From the NCBI GenBank assembly GCA_018065815.1, contig JAGHSP010000336.1, positions 1 through 8,139 on the forward strand: a stretch of 8,139 nucleotides of DNA, given 5' to 3'. Positions 1 through 5,699 of this stretch are shown one piece after another. The stretch is from Candidatus Sodaliphilus limicaballi. Lineage in GTDB: Bacteria > Bacteroidota > Bacteroidia > Bacteroidales > Muribaculaceae. The translations under genes and the position numbers were made by a program. The notes under the pieces were generated by a model. That model worked only from the letters and a program-made list of their open reading frames with translations. It ran no database searches and was not told the origin of the DNA. Each line of letters opens with the position of its first letter. Position 1 is the first letter of the stretch.

Positions 1-2121
1 CAGGATGAGGTTGAGCAGCAGGTTGACGTCGGTGATGTCGATGACGTAGTCCTCGTTTATGTCGGCACGGCCATCAATCTCCTTGGCATCGGTTTTGCCT
101 AATACTATGTTGATGAGGATGTTTACATCAGTGATATCAACCAGGCCGTCGCCGTTCACGTCACCATCATATATATGGCTGTTGGGGTCGGTGCCGTTGA
201 CCATGACTGATGCATATACCGAACTGTCAAGAGCCTCGGGTATCTCAATATAGGCGCAACCCGATCCAACGCGGTTAGCCCTGGAGTTGCTGCTCAAGCA
301 CTTAAACACATCATCGGCGTGATTCCATATATAATAAGAGGCCTGGTCGGTATTGTCCTTTGTGTAACCGCCGGCATAAGAGCCTATCAGCAGGTTCTTG
401 ACTTTGAGCGGTCGTGCCGGTGCCTTGGGGTGCTCGAAGTAGATGCGGTCGGCTCCGTAAGAATAGGCGATGGCGGGAGTGCCGGCAGGCAGAGCCATTG
501 TGCGTGGCACCTCGGTGTATCTTGCGTTGACATAGCTGCTTCCCTTATCATAGTCGCTGACAATCTCAAACACATGTGCCCAGTAGCTGCTCTCGGCGGG
601 GATGAGGTCGATATTGCAATAGATGGGAGCGCGGTTGTGAGCGCCCAGGTCCAAGTAGGGCAGCGTGCGCCACTTTTGCTCGTCAGTCCAGTTGAGCGAC
701 TGGAAGGCATTATACACGTGGTTGTTGACATAGCAGATGAAATCATCGGCATTGTCGCCATAGAAGCAATCCTCCACACTGGTTGACATCAGGAAGTCCG
801 ACTCCAGCACAATCTTGTGCAACGGGCAACCGCGGAATGCGTCCTTGCCTATCTTGAACTGGTAAATGCGGTTAGTCAGGTGCTGGTCGGTGGTGAGCGA
901 CGAGCAGTAGGCAAACGCCTCTTGCATGATCTGGTTTACCGACGCGGGTATGACGGTGTTGAGTTTTTTGCATCCGTAGAACGCCCTGTTACCTATATAG
1001 TTGAGCGTAGCGGGCATATCAAATGTCTCGAGTGAAACGCAGTTGGAGAACGCCGACGTGCCTATGTAGGTGAGTTTGTCCACACCAGTTATCGTGGTGA
1101 CGGGGGTCGCATAGAAAGCACTCTGCTTAATGGCCTCAAGCGAGTTGCCGGCGACGAAGGTAACCTGAGCAAGCTTCAGGTTGTTAAGGAACGCGTATGC
1201 CTCGATGGTTACTGCCGTCTTGGGAATGGTAACCTTCTCGAGCTTTGTGCAGTTCTTGAACGCGCCCTCGTCCACCTTGGTCAAGCCAGTGAAGTATTGC
1301 AGTTCGCCAAACTTGGTGATTTTAGTCTGTCCCTGGAACACATCGCCCAGCGATGTCACGGCAGCAGCCTCGCCATAGCTCAGTTGACCGTCCTTATTGG
1401 TATCCCAGTGGCTCACGCACAGCGATTTCACCAACGCGTCTTCAAAGAGGATGACATCGGTGGGCTTAATCAGGTCGATGGCCATAGAATAAAATTTGCT
1501 GCCGTCGAGCATGCGGTATCCCTGGTCGCCAAGGGTGATTGTAGCTGGATCGGGGCTGGTGATGCGGCACCCGTCGAACGTCACACCCGATGCGCCTTCT
1601 ATAACTCGGCCTTCGTTAGAATATAGATTTACCTGGCAATTAGAAAAAGATGCCGTTGTTCTGTCGTTCAAAATCAGTGAGCCCCTGCTTGTAGATATCT
1701 TCAACACGCAGTTGGCAACATTGACGCCACTGGTCACAAGGCCCGTACGGCTTGTAATTTCCAATTGGTCAGCTAAACTGTTACCTTGAACTGTTATCGT
1801 ACTTGCCGAGAAACCAACCCCTCCTGATAAGACCTTGATTGAGCACTTTCCCTTGATGATGAGTGTAATGGGGTTACCATAGTTACCATCGCTAAACACA
1901 GGATAGTCCTCGCTGGTGATGTTTATCACCGCATTATCGAGAGTGAAAGTTCCCGTGTTACGGTCACACACTACAGTACCACTCACCACGCCATCGGTGA
2001 GAGTGTCGGTCTGGATTTGGGTCCCATGAAAGAAATATACTACAGGTTTGGCTTGCGCACTGACGATGCCCGCAATCACTGTCGCGAGCAGTATAAATAG
2101 AGGAAATAGGTTCTTTTTCAT
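1..2121 (-). CDS. Secreted BspA-like leucine-rich-repeat protein with C-terminal dockerin (3' end cut by window)
   Basis: Probable secreted adhesion or binding protein. I translated 707 codons without a stop, and the gene leaves the left edge. Start: ATG at 2121, followed by a Sec signal peptide (MKKNLFPLF..., hydrophobic core, likely cleavage after the AQA ending at residue 24; no lipobox). Residues about 45-205 are repetitive beta-strand-like sequence (TLDNAVINI, SCQV-type steps), possibly a right-handed beta-helix; this is inference. Residues 240-251 form an EF-hand-like loop (D240, N242, D244, S248, E251), as commonly seen before BspA repeats. Residues about 276-430 are BspA-type LRRs, with an Ala-Phe pair recurring at Phe 288, 311, 336, 358, 381, 403 and 429. 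Residues 430-650 resemble the C-terminal beta region of BspA-like proteins (LPAGTPAIAY, YIEIP). A dockerin starts near 652 with calcium loops at D654/N656/D658/D662/D665 and D687/N689/D691/D695/D698. The second helix is nearly complete, so probably only a few residues are missing. Ligand unknown. Confidence 0.9.
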   Translation of the reverse strand, partial: MKKNLFPLFILLATVIAGIVSAQAKPVVYFFHGTQIQTDTLTDGVVSGTVVCDRNTGTFTLDNAVINITSEDYPVFSDGNYGNPITLIIKGKCSIKVLSGGVGFSASTITVQGNSLADQLEITSRTGLVTSGVNVANCVLKISTSRGSLILNDRTTASFSNCQVNLYSNEGRVIEGASGVTFDGCRITSPDPATITLGDQGYRMLDGSKFYSMAIDLIKPTDVILFEDALVKSLCVSHWDTNKDGQLSYGEAAAVTSLGDVFQGQTKITKFGELQYFTGLTKVDEGAFKNCTKLEKVTIPKTAVTIEAYAFLNNLKLAQVTFVAGNSLEAIKQSAFYATPVTTITGVDKLTYIGTSAFSNCVSLETFDMPATLNYIGNRAFYGCKKLNTVIPASVNQIMQEAFAYCSSLTTDQHLTNRIYQFKIGKDAFRGCPLHKIVLESDFLMSTSVEDCFYGDNADDFICYVNNHVYNAFQSLNWTDEQKWRTLPYLDLGAHNRAPIYCNIDLIPAESSYWAHVFEIVSDYDKGSSYVNARYTEVPRTMALPAGTPAIAYSYGADRIYFEHPKAPARPLKVKNLLIGSYAGGYTKDNTDQASYYIWNHADDVFKCLSSNSRANRVGSGCAYIEIPEALDSSVYASVMVNGTDPNSHIYDGDVNGDGLVDITDVNILINIVLGKTDAKEIDGRADINEDYVIDITDVNLLLNLIL

Positions 2122-2154
2122 AATAAAACAGCAGCAAATAGTTTTTATATGCTA

Positions 2155-2186
2155 CAAAGATACACAAAAAACGCTAATCCACAAAA
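2155..2186 (-). promoter_or_regulatory. Bacteroidetes-type promoter of the leucine-rich-repeat gene
   Basis: On the minus strand TTTTG (2182-2186) is followed by 19 bases and then TATCTTTG (2155-2162). Both elements and the spacing fit the Bacteroidetes primary sigma factor consensus TTTG-N19/20-TAnnTTTG. The start site would be near 2150, giving a leader of roughly 28 AT-rich bases before the ATG at 2121, with no Shine-Dalgarno sequence, as is normal in this phylum. Confidence 0.75.
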
Positions 2187-2302
2187 CCATCACGCATTAA
2201 CCCGCCTCCACTACCCGACACAAAGTGTATGTTTTTACATATTTCTCTCACCTGAAAAGAAATATCATAAAGTTGTAACGATTCAGCAATAGAATTTTGC
2301 AG

Positions 2303-2361
2303 AGTCCCCGCCCAGACCTTATGAAAAAATCAGTGAGTTCAGTGAGATCTGCGCGGGGAGT
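2303..2361. repeat. Imperfect inverted repeat / stem-loop, G+C-rich
   Basis: The left arm AGTCCCCGCCCAGA (2303-2316) pairs with the right arm at 2348-2361 with two mismatches (2304/2360 and 2312/2352). The core is an uninterrupted TCCCCGC/GCGGGGA-type stretch. The loop is 31 bases (2317-2347) and contains the octamer TCAGTGAG at 2330-2337; a second copy at 2339-2346 starts 9 bases later and ends in the loop. The right arm overlaps the 21-base sequence found again at 8118-8138. Structure is read directly; function is unknown. Confidence 0.6.
2339..2359 (+). repeat. Copy 1 of a 21-base dispersed repeat
   Basis: These 21 bases (core GATCTGCGCGGGGA) occur as an exact reverse complement at 8118-8138. 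The core is far more G+C-rich than the surrounding intergenic DNA and lies outside all genes. Exact identity over 21 bases in an 8-kb window is very unlikely by chance, so I call it a dispersed intergenic repeat. I cannot name the family. Confidence 0.75.
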
Positions 2362-2424
2362 TCCTTACAATGGATTTGGAAATTCAGTTCAAATAGTTTT
2401 TCACCAATGACAGTAACAATACTT

Positions 2425-2460
2425 CAGGAGGCAACCCGCTATGGATTGCCTCCTGTTTTT
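2425..2460 (+). terminator. Intrinsic terminator-like hairpin reading on the plus strand
   Basis: CAGGAGGCAA (2425-2434) and TTGCCTCCTG (2446-2455) form a perfect 10-bp stem with an 11-base loop, followed by TTTTT (2456-2460). The U-run is on the plus strand only, yet no plus-strand gene precedes it. It may end an unseen plus-strand transcript. Alternatively it may simply cap the 3' end of the minus-strand lipoprotein mRNA, whose stop lies 57 bases away. Confidence 0.6.
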
Positions 2461-2516
2461 ATCCAGAGGAAATGTCTTGATTTCCTTTCGTTACACACTT
2501 TTTTTCAGTGGCAGCT

Positions 2517-2753
2517 TTACTTTGCCTCTTCGGCTTTCGCGTTCTGTGCGTCGGTTGCCTGTGCCTCATCGGCGGGGGCGTCCTTTTTGAGGCTATCGCC
2601 TTCCTGGGCGTTGTCCTTAACATCGATAGAGTCGCCACCAGCTGCGTTCTCTACAACAGCCTGTTCTTCCTGGTTAGAACCGCTTTGGTCGTGTACGCAT
2701 GATGCGAATGATACACCGAGAACGATTGCGAATAAATAAACTAACTTCTTCAT
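2517..2753 (-). CDS. Small acidic lipoprotein, function unknown
   Basis: 78 residues. MKK plus a hydrophobic stretch (LVYLFAIVLGVSFA) ends in FASC, a slightly non-canonical lipobox with C19 as the lipidated residue, so the mature protein should be a membrane-anchored peptide of about 60 residues. The mature part is low-complexity and predicted disordered: rich in Ala, Asp, Glu, Gln and Asn (EEQAVVENAAGGDSIDV, then an Ala/Asp/Glu/Lys tail), with no further Cys and no recognisable domain. The start is firm because the signal peptide begins at this ATG and the leader upstream is AT-rich. It lies 259 bases downstream of the second peptidase stop, beyond that gene's terminator, so it is a separate unit. 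Small lipoproteins of this style are common in Bacteroidales; no role can be assigned. The longer antisense frame over it has no signal and is not credible. Confidence 0.8.
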   Translation of the reverse strand: MKKLVYLFAIVLGVSFASCVHDQSGSNQEEQAVVENAAGGDSIDVKDNAQEGDSLKKDAPADEAQATDAQNAKAEEAK

Positions 2754-2834
2754 AATACAAAAATTTTAAATAAAACATATTTTAATTAACTTGTAACCTC
2801 ACTTCCGTTTACCGGTTGCTTTGTGATTACGGTG

Positions 2835-2842
2835 CAAAGGTA
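2835..2842 (-). promoter_or_regulatory. -7 element of the lipoprotein promoter
   Basis: On the minus strand this is TACCTTTG, a full match to TAnnTTTG. No TTG occurs at the expected -33 position (about 2862-2866), which may mean the promoter depends on an activator. The leader would be about 75 bases, A+T-rich and without a Shine-Dalgarno sequence. The call rests on one element only. Confidence 0.5.
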
Positions 2843-2881
2843 TAACGTCTTCCGGAAATGTGGTTTGATTTTCACTCACTC

Positions 2882-2911
2882 TTGTATGAACTGTCAATCC
2901 TGTTGTATGAA
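2882..2911 (-). promoter_or_regulatory. Paired 9-base direct repeats, candidate activator site
   Basis: TTCATACAA (minus strand) occurs exactly at 2903-2911 and again at 2882-2890, separated by 12 bases. The 21-base period puts both copies on the same DNA face. The pair sits about 40-69 bases upstream of the lipoprotein -7 element, a normal place for an activator. Confidence 0.5.
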
Positions 2912-2938
2912 AACGGCATTTTGGGCGTGAAAACCCTG

Positions 2939-2980
2939 AAAAAAAACAATCGTCCCCTTCCAGCGCAGGAAGAGGACGAT
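2939..2980 (-). terminator. Intrinsic terminator of the downstream M6 peptidase gene
   Basis: Arms at 2949-2961 and 2968-2980 enclose a 6-base loop. On the minus-strand RNA all 13 pairs form, including one G-U. They are followed by TGTTTTTTTT (2939-2948 in complement). It begins 32 bases after the stop codon of the peptidase ending at 3013. Confidence 0.9.
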
Positions 2981-3012
2981 GTGTGTATATATCTCCGGCT
3001 ATCGGTCGATGC

Positions 3013-5232
3013 CTAGTTTTGCAGCATGATGTTGATGATGCCGCTCATGTCTTCCACATCTACCTTGCCGTCGCCATTCACGTCGGCACGGCCATCAAAG
3101 CGTGCGGCATCTACCAAGCCCAGAACAATGTTGATGACTGTATTCATGTCGTCCACGTCAACAATGCCGTCGCCGTTCACGTCACCCTTGATAGCGGGCT
3201 TGATTTCGTGTTGCTCGCCGTCGTAGAACAGCTTCAGGTCATCAAGGAAACATCCGTTGGTCTTGCTACCCGATGTCGTGTTGACCCTGAAACGAACAGG
3301 GCACGAATAAGAAATAGACCATATCAATGTTGTCGTTGAGCCCAAGGTTGCCGTTTGGTCGCCAGTGATTGCTGTCCATGTATTACCGCCATCGACCGAT
3401 GCGCTCAATCGGAATTTTGAGTCGGCAGTAGTGGGATTGACCACTGTTGCCTCCACTCTGTAAATATCATCGCAATATACATCGCTGGTCATCGTTGCCA
3501 CGCCGCTGCTCAATGTGCTCAATGCTTGTGTGCCGTTGCAGTTTCCTGCGCCAGGAGCGACAATCTTGTCCTTGCTGAGCGTCCATGTAGCGAAGTTGCC
3601 AGGAACATCATAAGAAGTGGTGCTTGTGGAAAGTGGCATTTTCTCAAAGTCCTCAACGAGACATTGCAATACTCCTGCCTGGGCGATGTCAAACTCTATG
3701 ATTCCATTTCTCTCAACGATTTTGTTAATCATGAAATCATTATCCTTGCCAGCCCATGTCTTGAGGCTGGGCTTGGTGGTGTTGCTCACTGTGACAATGT
3801 TCTTTGTGCCAGGGAACGGGTCGCTGGCAAGGTCACCAGAGGTGGTGTTTCCAGCGCGAAGAAGCTCATAGTAGTTATGGTTAGAATTGTTGTTCACCGT
3901 GTTGTTGGTCCAGGGCGAGGTGCTTGTCGAGTCAACTCGCGCAATGATCATGCCGTGTCCGGGCAGGTAGAGGTCCCAGCGGGTCTTCTGGCGGTTGTCC
4001 ATGATGAAGTATTCCCTGTTTACCGGAGACTTGAGGATATAGCCTTCATTGCTCATCACCGGGTTGAGGGTGTAGTGCCCGGGCTTGGTGATAACCGTGG
4101 GCTTGGCAAATCCCATTGAATAACGCTCAAAGATAGTATATCCGCAGGGAGTGCGTCCGCTGTTGAACGAACCGCCGCCAGCCATGATGTCCCATTCGTT
4201 GGGGTCGTGGCTCTGGCCGCCTGTCTCATAGTTGGCGTCATACAGGTCGGGGAAACCCATCACATGAGAGAACTCATGCACCATGGTGCCTATGCCCTCA
4301 ACGGTGAGGCTGCTGGGCGTGTCGCTCCAACCGTAGATCTCGGTCGAACATGCGTATGTGCCGAATCGCTTGCCATCGTAGGTGGGTGAAGACCAACCCA
4401 GCGACGACTGGTGAGGCCACAGCAGGCGTGAGTTATTGCCAGCAAAGCTTGACGACATACCGGCTGCCTGGAAGAACACCATGTCAACGACACCGTTGTT
4501 GTCCATGTCATACTTCGAGAAATCTACGCCCTGTGCTTCGGCAGCAGCCAGCGCTGCTTTGAAGATTGTTGTCGCATAGGTGGTTTGGTTAACGTATGTG
4601 CTTGAATAATTGATGTTCACCGGGCCTATCACGTCAAACTCGGGGTCAAACATGCCGTTGCTGTTCTCCGAGAAATAGTCACGCATACTGCCAGTGCACG
4701 GCACGCGGCGGCCGCTACCGTCGGTATATCCGGTAAATCCTTTGGTGTTGACCATGTCGTTGTAGAACGCATTGGGGTTGGTCATCGAGAACTTCACGTC
4801 GGAGAAGTTGATGAGGATGATGAGTCCGCGGAACTTCGAGAAGTTGATAGGAGCCTTGGCTGCGGGGGCGTCACGCTTAACGCGTTTAGCCTCGCCCTGG
4901 GCATGCTCCACGCGGTCGGTCATGTAGGTGGTCACGCTCTGCAGGAATGCCTTCTCGGCAACGGTGCGCTCTGCCACCTGGCGAGCCTTGACGCCGCTGG
5001 CTTTGAGCTGGTTGTCCTCGCGCACTGCATATTCATATACACCTGCCGCATTCTTGACCACGGTGTAACCGTCAACGGTAGTGTTGAAGTTGTAGAACTC
5101 GTCGCCGATGAGACGTATGGTGAGCTTTGTTCCATCAGGCTGTGTGATAGTCGAGTGCTCGCGATGAGCCGGAATTGCCATTGCGCTCACGGCAATTAAC
5201 AACATTACAATAAGGGTTAAGAATTTTCTCAT
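3013..5232 (-). CDS. Secreted M6-family zinc metallopeptidase with C-terminal dockerin (paralogue 1)
   Basis: 739 residues; a secreted zinc endopeptidase of the immune-inhibitor-A/M6 group. Signal peptide 1-19, cleaved after AMA. Residues 20 to about 120 resemble an M6 propeptide (GDEFYNFNTTVDGYTVV) and end in a basic KRVKR (116-120). Catalytic domain about 130-520: EF-like loop D242/D244/N246/D250, zinc motif HEFSH at 319-323 in the M6 context HExxHxxGFPDLYD, Met-turn-like WDIMAGG (347-353), and the family block YFIMDNRQ...LPGHGMIIARVDS (408-435), where M6 enzymes often have a His before VD rather than Arg. Residues about 523-676 form a Cys-containing beta-sandwich-like domain that I cannot name. 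The dockerin (683-739) has calcium loops at D684/N686/D688/D692/D695 and D717/N719/D721/D725/D728. It has its own promoter and terminator. It aligns almost end to end with the peptidase at 5700-7928. Natural substrate unknown. Confidence 0.95.
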   Translation of the reverse strand: MRKFLTLIVMLLIAVSAMAIPAHREHSTITQPDGTKLTIRLIGDEFYNFNTTVDGYTVVKNAAGVYEYAVREDNQLKASGVKARQVAERTVAEKAFLQSVTTYMTDRVEHAQGEAKRVKRDAPAAKAPINFSKFRGLIILINFSDVKFSMTNPNAFYNDMVNTKGFTGYTDGSGRRVPCTGSMRDYFSENSNGMFDPEFDVIGPVNINYSSTYVNQTTYATTIFKAALAAAEAQGVDFSKYDMDNNGVVDMVFFQAAGMSSSFAGNNSRLLWPHQSSLGWSSPTYDGKRFGTYACSTEIYGWSDTPSSLTVEGIGTMVHEFSHVMGFPDLYDANYETGGQSHDPNEWDIMAGGGSFNSGRTPCGYTIFERYSMGFAKPTVITKPGHYTLNPVMSNEGYILKSPVNREYFIMDNRQKTRWDLYLPGHGMIIARVDSTSTSPWTNNTVNNNSNHNYYELLRAGNTTSGDLASDPFPGTKNIVTVSNTTKPSLKTWAGKDNDFMINKIVERNGIIEFDIAQAGVLQCLVEDFEKMPLSTSTTSYDVPGNFATWTLSKDKIVAPGAGNCNGTQALSTLSSGVATMTSDVYCDDIYRVEATVVNPTTADSKFRLSASVDGGNTWTAITGDQTATLGSTTTLIWSISYSCPVRFRVNTTSGSKTNGCFLDDLKLFYDGEQHEIKPAIKGDVNGDGIVDVDDMNTVINIVLGLVDAARFDGRADVNGDGKVDVEDMSGIINIMLQN

Positions 5233-5268
5233 TTTATTTCTTTTTTGGTTTTTCTATCAAATAATCTC

Positions 5269-5300
5269 CAAAAGTACTGATAAAATCTCGAATGTGCAAG
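5269..5300 (-). promoter_or_regulatory. Promoter of M6 peptidase paralogue 1
   Basis: On the minus strand TACTTTTG (5269-5276) matches TAnnTTTG, and CTTGC lies 19 bases upstream (5296-5300), supplying the -33 TTG. The same two elements with identical spacing precede the other peptidase. The leader is about 30 bases, A-rich, with no Shine-Dalgarno sequence before the ATG at 5232. Confidence 0.7.
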
Positions 5301-5332
5301 AAAACACCCCGCAAATGCATTAAATTTATTAC

Positions 5333-5514
5333 AGGTAGGTTCTATTAATCCTGAGAAAGGTTTATTATTTATTTCGGTCGCTTTTGAGCCTGTTTTGGCA
5401 TCTCCGACGGTCTCGACCATCGGTTACGATGCAGTGTAACGACTCCGTCGTTGTCATATAATCTACTCAAAACATCTCTAAAAATCGCCTCGACATAATT
5501 AATAGAACCCACCT
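5333..5514. repeat. 182-base segment bounded by 17-base near-perfect inverted repeats
   Basis: AGGTAGGTTCTATTAAT (5333-5349) recurs as the reverse complement at 5498-5514 with one mismatch (16 of 17), enclosing 148 bases. The segment has no gene and no TAnnTTTG promoter on either strand that I can find, and I see no convincing target-site duplication. It could be a small non-autonomous element, an invertible segment or a long-range stem. Confidence 0.6.
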
Positions 5515-5602
5515 ACAAAGGCCATGCAGTGAGCCCCCCACCTACTTCTCCCACAGGCACAGAGATATATTTCCCTCTCGGGGAACTCGGGGGCAAAGAC
5601 AA

Positions 5603-5655
5603 TGCAGCAACACATGTCAGTCAGGACAAAACCTGACGAGACAAATGTTGCTGCA
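5603..5655. terminator. Segmented long hairpin downstream of M6 peptidase paralogue 2
   Basis: The stem has three stacked helices: TGCAGCAACA (5603-5612) with 5646-5655, TGTC (5615-5618) with GACA (5640-5643), and GTCAGG (5620-5625) with CCTGAC (5632-5637), around a 6-base loop. It lies 45 bases past the stop of the peptidase gene ending at 5700, so it probably protects or ends that mRNA. The clear T-run (TATTTTT, 5657-5663) is on the plus side; on the minus side only ATTGTCTTTG follows, a poor U-tract. Confidence 0.55.
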
Positions 5656-5699
5656 ATATTTTTCTGGTCTCTGGCCGGGTAACGCCGCAGAGCCTAGAA

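Larger units (their letters stand above)
2122..2516. other. Intergenic region between the lipoprotein and leucine-rich-repeat genes
   Basis: I see no credible protein gene here. The left part holds the promoter of the leucine-rich-repeat gene. About 2190-2290 is AT-rich with nothing I recognise. Then come an imperfect G+C-rich inverted repeat (2303-2361) containing the shared 21-base sequence, a plus-strand terminator-like hairpin (2425-2460), and a small hairpin with 7-base arms AGGAAAT/ATTTCCT at 2467-2473 and 2480-2486. That last hairpin lies just downstream of the lipoprotein stop and has no U-run on the minus strand. Confidence 0.6.
5233..5699. other. 467-base intergenic region between the two peptidases
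   Basis: No credible gene. From left to right it holds the paralogue 1 promoter (5269-5300), a 17-base inverted repeat pair bounding 5333-5514 with a 6-bp hairpin inside (AACGAC/GTCGTT at 5438-5443 and 5447-5452), and a C-rich stretch (5530-5600) in which CCCACCTAC (5537-5545) repeats 5508-5516. It ends with a long segmented hairpin (5603-5655) behind the stop codon of paralogue 2. A 63-codon minus-strand frame at 5229-5420 overlaps the promoter and is judged spurious. Confidence 0.6.

Noticed and set aside
61..166. Repeated GTCGCCGTTCACGTC-type sequences recurring at each gene's 3' end (also near 3070, 3170, 5760, 5860)
   Set aside because: These are the codons of the dockerin calcium loops (D-x-N-G-D-G) in successive genes, not independent DNA repeats.
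319..786. Plus-strand open frame of 155 codons
   Set aside because: Lies fully antisense to the leucine-rich-repeat gene, whose minus-strand reading is continuous with recognisable domains; no signal or domain in the plus-strand product.
2228..2235. Possible plus-strand -7 element TATGTTTT for a small RNA
   Set aside because: Misses the final G of TAnnTTTG and has no convincing -33 partner; too weak to annotate.
2407..2739. Plus-strand open frame of 110 codons
   Set aside because: Starts upstream of the terminator-like hairpin, runs through it, and is antisense to the lipoprotein, which has a proper signal peptide and leader.
3526..4119. Plus-strand open frame of 197 codons
   Set aside because: Shadow of the M6 peptidase catalytic and beta-sandwich regions on the other strand; similar shadows occur at matching places in the second paralogue (for example 6570-7043).
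5229..5420. Minus-strand 63-codon frame ending at the peptidase start codon
   Set aside because: It runs through the CTTGC/TACTTTTG promoter and its upstream region, has no signal or domain, and has no equivalent before the paralogue.
5350..5497. Invertible promoter inside the 5333-5514 inverted repeats
   Set aside because: I looked for TAnnTTTG with a TTG 19-21 bases upstream on both strands inside the segment and found none; the inverted repeats stay as a finding, but not as a demonstrated promoter switch.
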